Of a stretch of DNA of 6,707 nt, positions 1-6,373 are shown in pieces. The notes under the pieces were generated by a model. The model had not been told where the DNA came from and made no database searches. It saw only the letters and a list, made by a program, of their open reading frames with translations. Every line of letters begins with the position of its first letter. Position 1 is the stretch's first letter. Origin of the DNA: Sphingomonadales bacterium (GTDB lineage: Bacteria; Pseudomonadota; Alphaproteobacteria; Sphingomonadales; Sphingomonadaceae); the NCBI GenBank assembly GCA_027489295.1, contig JAIYAA010000171.1, positions 1 to 6,707 of the forward strand. Reading direction: 5' to 3'. A program made the translations under genes and the position numbers.

Positions 1-2
1 CC

Positions 3-98
3 AGGATCGCCGATGACTGGCCCGCCAGCCGCTGGGACGAACTCCTGCCGTGGAACTGGACCCCGCCAGCCGATCAGCCAACCGCGCAAGCCGCATAA
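3..98 (+). CDS. tnpC: IS66 family transposase, C-terminal end (partial)
   Basis: This is the last 31 codons and TAA stop of a reading frame that enters from the left edge. The residues include IADDWPASRWDELLPWNW, which matches the very C-terminal IS66 transposase segment (the DDE_Tnp_IS66_C type, where a PASR/KxDELLPW motif is typical). The DDE catalytic core lies upstream of the window. The protein would act as the DDE transposase that cuts and joins the element ends. The tail after the motif is Pro/Ala/Gln-rich, which is common in this family. The stop is 25 bp from the inferred element end, as expected for the last gene of an IS66 element. Whether the rest of the gene is intact is not visible. 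Family identification is fairly secure despite the short length, because the motif is distinctive. Confidence 0.8.
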   Translation, partial: RIADDWPASRWDELLPWNWTPPADQPTAQAA

Positions 99-99
99 T

Positions 100-123
100 C
101 TGCGGCCTGCAGACCGCGCTTAC
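100..123 (+). repeat. Probable right terminal inverted repeat of the IS66 element
   Basis: The last seven bases read CGCTTAC, so the reverse complement begins GTAAGCG, the conserved IS66-family tip. IS66 terminal repeats are usually about 20-30 bp, and this interval begins right after the transposase stop. It contains an internal CTGCAG palindrome. The partner repeat is outside the window, so the inner boundary is an estimate. Confidence 0.6.
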
Positions 124-230
124 CCATAACCCTTTTCATTATCGCCTCACAGTCGATATGCGCAGCTACATTCGGTCAAACTTATATGGACTTAGGCTGC
201 CCCAGCAGCCTTAATGGACCCAACGAATCA

Positions 231-237
231 AAGGTGG
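231..237 (+). promoter_or_regulatory. Ribosome binding site deciding the start at 244
   Basis: AAGGTGG lies six bases before the ATG at 244, a good Shine-Dalgarno match at normal spacing. The in-frame ATG at 214 is preceded by a C-rich stretch with no purine-rich site. The ten residues it would add (MDPTNQRWGG) overlap this Shine-Dalgarno. This makes 244 the preferred start. I see no convincing -35/-10 pair in the 120 bp between the IS end and the gene. Confidence 0.6.
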
Positions 238-243
238 GGCGGA

Positions 244-3200
244 ATGGCAACGAATTCAGTGCAAGACCTCGCCCGCGAGCAGACTTCGATATTCCAGAGC
301 AACCTGCCACTGCGCGAGAAATTGGATCGCGCGCGCACCGAGTTACTCGACCTTTCGGCCCGCAATCGCCTTCTGAATATGCCGCTTTCGACCAAAGGCG
401 CGCGCGCCGTGGAGATCATCGACGAGAAGACGGCGGAAATTTTTCGCCTGCTGGTCAGGGACAGTCGACCCTTCACCTTCGTCGCCGGAAAGGCGGCCCG
501 CGCTGGTGATCAGGCAGAACCTGCGGACGAGATAGACGAGATCGAAGAGCTTGCCCAACCCGAGGATGACGAGACCGACGACCGCGGGGTTAGCGCACGG
601 CACAGCGATACGCGCCTTCAGACGCGCTTCACACCCAAGGGACTGCAGAAGCGGCTGCTGGAACTCCATCACGATGCGCGCACCTTGGAAGAGGAACAGG
701 GCGTCAATATCCTGTTCCTGGCGCTCGGCGCCCTGAAATGGATCGATCCGCAGAACGCCGCCAATATCCGTCATGCGCCGCTAATCCTAGTGCCAGTCAG
801 CCTCGAACGCGGCAACGCGGGCGAGAAGTTCAAGCTGCGCGTGAGGCCTGACGATTACGCCTCCAACCTGTCGCTGGAGATATTTCTCGATCGCCTGCAC
901 GGCATTCGGCTGCCGATGTTCGAGGCTGGCGACGCGTTCGACCCGACCGCCTATCTTGCCGAGGTGGCGGAGGCAGTGTCCGCCAAACCGGGATGGGAAG
1001 TAATTGCAGACCAGATGGTGCTCGGATTCTTTTCGTTCGCAAAGTTCCTGATGTATCGCGATCTCGATCCGGAAAACTGGCCAGCGACGGGAAAGATTAC
1101 CGAGCGCGCCCTGATCCGCGGACTGCTGTCTGACGGCTTCGAGCCGGATGCCGAGATGATTCCGGAAGACAGCAATATCGATCCGCATATCTCGCCCGCG
1201 GAAATGCTGCACATCCTCGACAGTGACAGCTCGCAGGCGCTGACCGTGCACGAGGTCCGCCGGGGCCACGATATGGTCATCCAAGGTCCGCCAGGAACGG
1301 GCAAGAGTCAGACAATCGCCAATATCATTGCGTCCGCCGTCGCGGACGGAAAGCGCGTGCTGTTCGTCGCCGAAAAGATGGCCGCGCTTGAGGTCGTTAA
1401 GCGGCGCCTGGACGCCACCGGCGTAGGCGACGCCTGCCTCGAACTGCACAGCAACAAGGCGAACAAGAAGGCTCTGTTGGAAGAATTGCGGCGCAGCTGG
1501 GAACTGGGTGCGCCGAAAGGCCGTGATCCTGGGACACTGCACGTGCGCCTGCAGGAGGCGCGCGATACGCTGAATGCGCATGCCAAGCGCATGCATAAAG
1601 CCCATCAGGCTTCCGCGCTGACGCCCTATCAGGTGGTCGGACAGCTGACGCGGCTTCGTCAGGACGGCCGGAAGCCAAGTGATATTGCGCTCGACGGCCC
1701 GGAAACATGGTCGGATGACGACTTCGCCCAACGCCATGGCGTGGTCGGTGAACTGATCGAACGGATCGTCGCGATCGGGCGGGCGGACGAGCATGTCTGG
1801 CGCGGTGTCGGATTGTCGTCGATCCTGCCGACGGATGGCGACCGATTGCTTGACCGGATCGATGCCCTGGTAGTGCGGATCGATGGCGGCATCGCCGATC
1901 TGGCCACGCTCGCCCAACTCCTTGGGCATACACCGCCCGTGGATCTGGATGGACTTGATCCGATGGCAACGCTGGCGCAGCGGATCGCCAGAGCACCCGC
2001 CTTGTCGAACGCGGCGATAGGCCATCCCGATTGGGAAGCACGGCATGCCGAAATCGATGCGCTGATCGACATCGGCACTCGGCATGCGACAATCCGTGCA
2101 ACCCTAAAGGAGGCGGTAACCGAGGACGCTTGGTCCGCTGACCTCGTCGAGCCTTCCGCAGCGCTTGCCCTTCTGCCGCCGGGTTTCTCCAGCGACGCGC
2201 TGGGAAGGCTTGCCGAAGCCCATACCCTCGTTCCGCGGGTGATTGAAGAAAGCGGCACGCTGGCTCGGATGCTTGGTTTTGACACGCCCGCTGCGCTTGC
2301 GGAAGCAAAGCGGCAGTTGCAGATCGGCGAGCGTGTCGCCGCGGCGCCCGACGCTGATCCTGTCGCACTGACCGCAGGCTGCTGGGAGAACGAAACCGAG
2401 CGCGCTGCTGACGTTGCAGCAGCGGTGGCAACCCTCGAAGCTGCTCGCGCAGCTATCGATGGTGGCCTCACCGAAGCCGCATGGGCGATGGATATGTCGG
2501 CAACACGGGCGACGCTGGCCGCGCATGGCTCCGGTTTCTTCAAGGTCTTCAGTGGCGAATGGCGTCGGGCTAACCGCCTTGCGCGTTCGGTGCTTACACG
2601 GCCGGATGCCCCGCTTGAAGCAACGCTGGCGATCCTTGACTCGCTCGCGCGTGGGCGCACGGCGCTTGCCGCAGTGAAGAACGAGGATGCTTTCGCGCGG
2701 ACAGCCTTTGGCCGGGACTGGCGGGGCGAGAGATCCGCGTCAGAGCCGTTGATCCGTCTGGTCGACTGGATGCGCACGCTCAAAATTACTGGCTCCGCCC
2801 CGCGGCAGATCGCGGCGCGCCTGCCGGATCGCGACGCGATTGGAGTTGCGACGCGTCGCGCAACCGCTTCCGTCGAAGCAGCAGCGGCCGTCTTGTCTGC
2901 CGTGTATAGCGACCTCTGGAAAGCAGGTACGGTAGTGTCCGGCGATGCGGACGACGCCATCGAGGCGGATCTCGTGGCGGCATCGGCGGCGGTAACCCGT
3001 CTGCATCTCGCGGACCGCATCTCAGCTGCGTGGATGCGCGACGGCCAACTCGACCTCGACCTTCGCCGGTCGCGCCTAGTGACCCTCGCCGAGGGCCAAC
3101 GAGCAGCAGCGGCTATAACGGCGGCGGCATCGCTCGGCGGCGAGGTGTTCGGAGAGGCTTGGCAGTCCGCGCAAAGCGATTGGGCGACGATACGCGATGC

Positions 3201-5091
3201 AGCCGACTGGATTGCCAAGAACACAGATATCAGGTTGCTCGTCAGTGGCATTGCCGATCACACCGAGCCTCAGCAGCTTGCCGATGCCGCTACGTCGATG
3301 CGAACGGCATTGGAGCACGATCTAGCGACGCTGTTCGATTACCTCCGGCTTGATCGGAAATATGCGCTCGGCGCCGTAGACTTAGCTAAGATACAGCTCA
3401 CCTCGCTCCGATCGCGGCTCGCCGAATGGACGGCAAACGGTGAAAAGCTGTTTCAATGGGTCGCCTATCGCGACCGCGCCGGTTGCGCGGCCTCGCTCGG
3501 CTGTGAGGACATTGTTCGGCGCCTCGCCGATGGGCGCCTTACTCCCGAGAACGCGCTCGCTGCGTTTGAAATGGCGTATTACGAGGCCGTCTATGCCGAT
3601 CAGGTTGCCGCCGACCCGCCACTGGGCATTTTCGACGGCACGCTGCACGGTCGCCTAGCGCGTGACTTCGCGGAAATGGACCGCCAGCGCATCGCGTCGG
3701 CCAGCCTTGAGGTCGTCCGCGCTCACCACGCCCGCGTCCCTGCAAGGGACGGCGGCGCGGTCGGCCCGCTCGGCATATTGCGCGCTGAAATCGCCCGCAA
3801 ACGTGGTCACATGCCGATCCGCAAGCTGATGGAACAGGCCGGTCCCGCGATACAGGCACTGAAACCTGTCTTCATGATGAGCCCGCTGTCGGTCGCACAG
3901 TTCCTGGCCCCCGGCATATTGGAATTCGACCTGCTGGTGATGGACGAAGCCAGCCAGATCCAGCCGGTCGACGCGCTCGGTGCGGTCGCGAGAGCCAAGC
4001 AGGTCGTCGTCGTCGGTGATCCCAAGCAGCTACCGCCAACCGCGTTCTTCTCCAAAATGACCAGCGGCGGCGACAATGATGATGACGGCGAGGATGCGGT
4101 CGGTCGCGTCGCCGATATCGAAAGCATCCTTGGCCTGTTCACCGCGCGTGGCCTGCCTATGCGGATGCTGCGCTGGCATTACCGTAGCAAGCACCAGTCG
4201 CTGATCGCGGTCAGCAACCGACAGTTCTACGAGAACAAGCTGTTCATCGTGCCCAGCCCCTATACCGCCGAGGCCGGCATGGGGCTGCGCTTCCACCACA
4301 TCGCCGACGGCATCTTTGACACGGGAACGACACGTACCAACATCATCGAAGCGAAGATCGTGGCACAGGCGATCATTGCCCATGCGCGCGACCATCCTGA
4401 TCTGTCGCTAGGCGTCGCCGCATTCTCCTCGGCGCAGCGCCGCGCGATCGTCGATCAACTCGAGTTGCTGCGGCGCGCGCTGCCACCCCAAGTCGAGGCT
4501 TTCTTCCAGGCGCATCATGCCGAGCCGTTCTTCGTAAAGAACCTTGAGAACGTGCAGGGCGACGAGCGCGACGTCATCTTCATCTCGGTCGGTTACGGCC
4601 CGACTTTGCCTGGCGGGCGCGTGCCGATGCGGTTCGGACCTCTCGGCACCGATGGCGGCGAACGGCGACTGAACGTGCTCATCAGCCGAGCGAAGCAACG
4701 ATGCGAGGTTTTCGCGTCGATGACCGATGAGGATATCGATCCGGACTTCGCCAGCACGCGCAAGGGGGTGTTCGCCTTCCGCCTGTTCCTGCATTTCGCG
4801 CGAACTGGCCGCATGACCCTCGCTGAGAGCACCGGCCGCGATCACGATAGCGTATTCGAGGAACAGGTCGCCAAGGCGTTGCAGGCGCGGGGGCTTCAGG
4901 TCCACCGTCAGGTCGGGCTCGCGGGCTTCTATATCGATCTGGCGGTGGCCGATCCCGATCGGCCGGGACGCTATTTGCTCGGCATCGAATGCGACGGGGC
5001 ATCCTATCATGGTGCACGGTCCGCCCGCGATCGGGATCGGTTGCGTCAATCGGTGCTAGAAAGCCATGGCTGGTCAATCCACCGCGTGTAG
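244..5091 (+). CDS. DUF4011 / SF1 helicase / Vsr-type nuclease protein (Hhe-like), truncated by amber stop
   Basis: The predicted product is 1,615 residues from the ATG at 244 (1,625 from the unsupported ATG at 214). The DUF4011 signature LLDLSARNRLLN is at 34-45, EEEQGVN at 149-155 and LGFFSFAKFLMYRDL from 260. An acidic loop spans 92-113. Helicase motifs follow: Walker A GPPGTGKS 348-355, Walker B DEASQ 1234-1238, motif III GDPKQLPPT 1258-1266, WHYRS 1311-1315, VQGDERD 1437-1443, and motif VI RRLNVLISRA 1474-1483 with a likely arginine finger. Residues between Walker A and B are mostly Ala-rich and helical and poorly recognisable. The C-terminal nuclease keeps E1539, D1565 and the ECDG motif at 1582-1585, the expected acidic centre of a PD-(D/E)XK fold. 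Family members act as ATP-driven nucleic-acid translocases coupled to a nuclease in phage defence. No signal peptide or membrane segment is seen, so it is probably cytoplasmic. The chain ends at IHRV, just before the final conserved Trp motif of the nuclease, so nuclease folding may be impaired. Confidence 0.88.
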   Translation: MATNSVQDLAREQTSIFQSNLPLREKLDRARTELLDLSARNRLLNMPLSTKGARAVEIIDEKTAEIFRLLVRDSRPFTFVAGKAARAGDQAEPADEIDEIEELAQPEDDETDDRGVSARHSDTRLQTRFTPKGLQKRLLELHHDARTLEEEQGVNILFLALGALKWIDPQNAANIRHAPLILVPVSLERGNAGEKFKLRVRPDDYASNLSLEIFLDRLHGIRLPMFEAGDAFDPTAYLAEVAEAVSAKPGWEVIADQMVLGFFSFAKFLMYRDLDPENWPATGKITERALIRGLLSDGFEPDAEMIPEDSNIDPHISPAEMLHILDSDSSQALTVHEVRRGHDMVIQGPPGTGKSQTIANIIASAVADGKRVLFVAEKMAALEVVKRRLDATGVGDACLELHSNKANKKALLEELRRSWELGAPKGRDPGTLHVRLQEARDTLNAHAKRMHKAHQASALTPYQVVGQLTRLRQDGRKPSDIALDGPETWSDDDFAQRHGVVGELIERIVAIGRADEHVWRGVGLSSILPTDGDRLLDRIDALVVRIDGGIADLATLAQLLGHTPPVDLDGLDPMATLAQRIARAPALSNAAIGHPDWEARHAEIDALIDIGTRHATIRATLKEAVTEDAWSADLVEPSAALALLPPGFSSDALGRLAEAHTLVPRVIEESGTLARMLGFDTPAALAEAKRQLQIGERVAAAPDADPVALTAGCWENETERAADVAAAVATLEAARAAIDGGLTEAAWAMDMSATRATLAAHGSGFFKVFSGEWRRANRLARSVLTRPDAPLEATLAILDSLARGRTALAAVKNEDAFARTAFGRDWRGERSASEPLIRLVDWMRTLKITGSAPRQIAARLPDRDAIGVATRRATASVEAAAAVLSAVYSDLWKAGTVVSGDADDAIEADLVAASAAVTRLHLADRISAAWMRDGQLDLDLRRSRLVTLAEGQRAAAAITAAASLGGEVFGEAWQSAQSDWATIRDAADWIAKNTDIRLLVSGIADHTEPQQLADAATSMRTALEHDLATLFDYLRLDRKYALGAVDLAKIQLTSLRSRLAEWTANGEKLFQWVAYRDRAGCAASLGCEDIVRRLADGRLTPENALAAFEMAYYEAVYADQVAADPPLGIFDGTLHGRLARDFAEMDRQRIASASLEVVRAHHARVPARDGGAVGPLGILRAEIARKRGHMPIRKLMEQAGPAIQALKPVFMMSPLSVAQFLAPGILEFDLLVMDEASQIQPVDALGAVARAKQVVVVGDPKQLPPTAFFSKMTSGGDNDDDGEDAVGRVADIESILGLFTARGLPMRMLRWHYRSKHQSLIAVSNRQFYENKLFIVPSPYTAEAGMGLRFHHIADGIFDTGTTRTNIIEAKIVAQAIIAHARDHPDLSLGVAAFSSAQRRAIVDQLELLRRALPPQVEAFFQAHHAEPFFVKNLENVQGDERDVIFISVGYGPTLPGGRVPMRFGPLGTDGGERRLNVLISRAKQRCEVFASMTDEDIDPDFASTRKGVFAFRLFLHFARTGRMTLAESTGRDHDSVFEEQVAKALQARGLQVHRQVGLAGFYIDLAVADPDRPGRYLLGIECDGASYHGARSARDRDRLRQSVLESHGWSIHRV
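5089..5091 (+). other. In-frame amber codon replacing a conserved Trp
   Basis: The frame reads ...SIHRV, TAG, STDWFQRPTEQLD... Homologous nucleases of the MTES_1575/DUF3320 proteins typically carry WSTDW at this point, as I recall the family. One G-to-A change turns TGG into TAG. The reading frame is unchanged on both sides, so this is a substitution and not a frameshift. Confidence 0.8.
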
Positions 5092-5130
5092 AGCACCGAC
5101 TGGTTCCAGCGGCCGACCGAACAACTCGAT

Positions 5131-6369
5131 TTGATCATCGCGCGGGTGGAAGCGGCCAAGGCAGAGCATGACGCACAGGCAACGGGAATCGCGGCCAAGC
5201 GCGCAGTTCCGTTCGAGATCGTCACGATTAAGCGCGAGGACGTGACCGAAATCGGCATCTCGGCAATCGATGATACCACGGGCACCGGGCTTGCCTATGT
5301 AGAGGCGACGATTACGCGTCCTTTGCGTATCGTAAGCGAACTCCATGATGCGCCTCGCGGTATCTTGTCCGGACTCGCCGAGCAGGTCGTAGAGGTCGAG
5401 GGTCCAATCCATCTCGACGAGATCGTCACCAGAATTCGCACCGCTTGGGGGCTCAAGCGAGCTGGTGGACGCATCCAGACAGCGATCGAGCAAGCCGTGG
5501 ACGCTTCCGCGCGGACCGGTCACCTGGCGCGCGATGGCGATTTCCTGTCGATACCAGGGCGGCAAGCCAAGGTCCGGGATCGTAGCACGGTGATCTCGAC
5601 CACGTTGCGCCGCTGCGAGGCGCTGCCGCCGGCCGAACTCGAATGCGCCGTGCTGGATATCGTTCGCACGCATTTTGGCGCGACCGACGACCAGATCGCA
5701 CTCGCTGTTTCGCGCGCGATCGGGTTCAAATCCACTAGCAGCCAACTGCGCGCGCTGATCGGCGATGTCGTCAGCGCAGCGATTGCCAAGGGCTGGCTCG
5801 ACCGCAAGAATGGTGTGCTCGTGACGGGCGCAGAGGCGCCGGTGCCGGCGGTTCCCGTCCACACACCGTCGCCGCTCGTCGCGCTGATCGCTGAAGGGGA
5901 GCATGAACGGCTGGAATTCAAGGAGACGCTACGCTGGGATGTGGCGGGCGCTGTCCAGAATAAAAAGCTAGAAGAGGTCGTGATCAAGACGCTCGCCGGT
6001 TTTGCCAATCGCGTTGGGGGAACACTGCTGATTGGAGTCGCAGACGACGGCACGATCCGCGGGCTGGAGCGAGATTATACCTGCCTCGGCGGCAACCGCG
6101 ATCGAATGCAGTTGCACCTGACCAACCTGGTGACCAACCATTTCGGGCAGGCCTATCGCGCTGCGCGCATACGAATTGGTTTCCCTGAACATGAAGGCAC
6201 GGAGGTATGCCGGATCGACATCGACCGATCGCCATCACCCGTTTTCGTGACGACAAAGGACACACGCGACACGCCCGCTGAACGGTTCTTCGTGCGCTCA
6301 GGCAACTCGACGCAGGAACTAAGCCCCAGCCAGACCGCAGCTTATATTCGCGAACATTTTGGAGCATGA
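5131..6369 (+). CDS. C-terminal remainder: DUF3320, winged-helix repeats and AlbA_2 (Schlafen-type) domain
   Basis: This is the downstream part of the interrupted gene. The conserved frame resumes directly after the TAG at 5092. The start given here is a TTG at 5131, the first plausible alternative initiator. It has no Shine-Dalgarno, and the first in-frame ATG is near 6106, so independent translation is doubtful. In full-length numbering, the nuclease end (STDWF) is at 1617-1621. DUF3320 has VVEVEGPIHLDEI from 1715. Two winged-helix-like units are at about 1720-1772 and 1795-1862, each with a 'GF/LK..(S/G)..(R/Q)(I/L)' core and a '(D)G..L' wing. A Pro/Ala linker is at 1863-1877. The AlbA_2 domain has LEFKE at 1890-1894, ANRVGGTLLIGVADDG around 1921-1936, and a closing FFVRSGNST motif. 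AlbA_2 domains occur in Schlafen proteins and many bacterial regulators and defence proteins, and bind or cut nucleic acid. No decay is seen, so the part was under selection until recently. The final TGA is followed by a convergent frame. Confidence 0.72.
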   Translation: MIIARVEAAKAEHDAQATGIAAKRAVPFEIVTIKREDVTEIGISAIDDTTGTGLAYVEATITRPLRIVSELHDAPRGILSGLAEQVVEVEGPIHLDEIVTRIRTAWGLKRAGGRIQTAIEQAVDASARTGHLARDGDFLSIPGRQAKVRDRSTVISTTLRRCEALPPAELECAVLDIVRTHFGATDDQIALAVSRAIGFKSTSSQLRALIGDVVSAAIAKGWLDRKNGVLVTGAEAPVPAVPVHTPSPLVALIAEGEHERLEFKETLRWDVAGAVQNKKLEEVVIKTLAGFANRVGGTLLIGVADDGTIRGLERDYTCLGGNRDRMQLHLTNLVTNHFGQAYRAARIRIGFPEHEGTEVCRIDIDRSPSPVFVTTKDTRDTPAERFFVRSGNSTQELSPSQTAAYIREHFGA

Positions 6370-6373
6370 TCAC

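Larger units (their letters stand above)
1..123 (+). mobile_element. Right end of an IS66-family insertion sequence
   Basis: The left part of the window is the 3' end of an IS66-type element. It contains the C-terminus of the large transposase, a short untranslated stretch of 25 bp, and a terminus whose last seven bases (117-123) are CGCTTAC. IS66-family elements are known to start with GTAAGCG, so this is the expected right tip. The left end, the accessory genes tnpA/tnpB and the other terminal repeat lie outside the window, so element length, intactness and the 8-bp target duplication cannot be checked. The candidate duplicated bases on this side would be 124-131 (CCATAACC). The boundary at 123 is inferred from the tip motif and the nearby transposase stop. 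Confidence 0.75.
244..6369 (+). pseudogene. Hhe-like defence gene with C-terminal AlbA_2, interrupted by one in-frame TAG
   Basis: This entry gives the whole ancestral gene; the two halves are described separately. Both halves are in the same frame with no other stop, so the locus is one frame of about 2,041 codons broken only at 5089-5091. Domain order, numbered from the ATG at 244: DUF4011 (~20-280), SF1 helicase (~340-1490) with a long helical insertion, PD-(D/E)XK nuclease of the Vsr/MTES_1575 type (~1535-1625), DUF3320 and winged-helix-like repeats (~1700-1862), Pro/Ala linker (~1863-1877), AlbA_2 (~1880-2030). DUF4011-helicase-Vsr-DUF3320 is the architecture of the single-protein anti-phage system called Hhe. 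No companion gene is visible, which fits a stand-alone system. I call it a pseudogene because the stop removes part of the nuclease and all later domains. A sequencing error or suppressed amber would restore a full gene. Confidence 0.7.

Noticed and set aside
124..131. CCATAACC as an 8-bp target-site duplication of the IS66 element
   Set aside because: IS66 elements do make 8-bp duplications, but the other copy would be left of the window, so it cannot be called.
214..243. ATG at 214 as the true start of the helicase gene
   Set aside because: There is no Shine-Dalgarno before it, and the added ten residues overlap a good site at 231-237 that serves the ATG at 244. It is not excluded, only less likely.
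186..509. + strand frame overlapping the start of the helicase gene
   Set aside because: It is out of frame with DUF4011, is Arg/Pro/Gly-rich, has no ribosome binding site, and is a shadow of the real gene.
787..2085. Antisense open frame of ~432 codons
   Set aside because: It lies opposite the DUF4011 and Walker A coding region, whose motifs are unmistakable. Its own translation shows no recognisable domain.
1659..3251. Long antisense open frame (~530 codons) opposite the helicase gene
   Set aside because: The translation is Ser/Ala/Arg-rich low-complexity sequence with no family motif. It overlies a well-supported coding frame on the + strand. Long antisense frames are expected opposite GC-rich genes.
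5089..5091. TAG read as pyrrolysine or as programmed recoding
   Set aside because: Pyrrolysine use is unknown in the kind of organism suggested here, no recoding element is evident, and the site corresponds to an ordinary conserved Trp. A point change explains it more simply.
5060..5135. Frameshift as the cause of the interruption
   Set aside because: The frame is identical before and after the TAG, and the conserved motif continues with no lost or gained residues, so no indel is needed.
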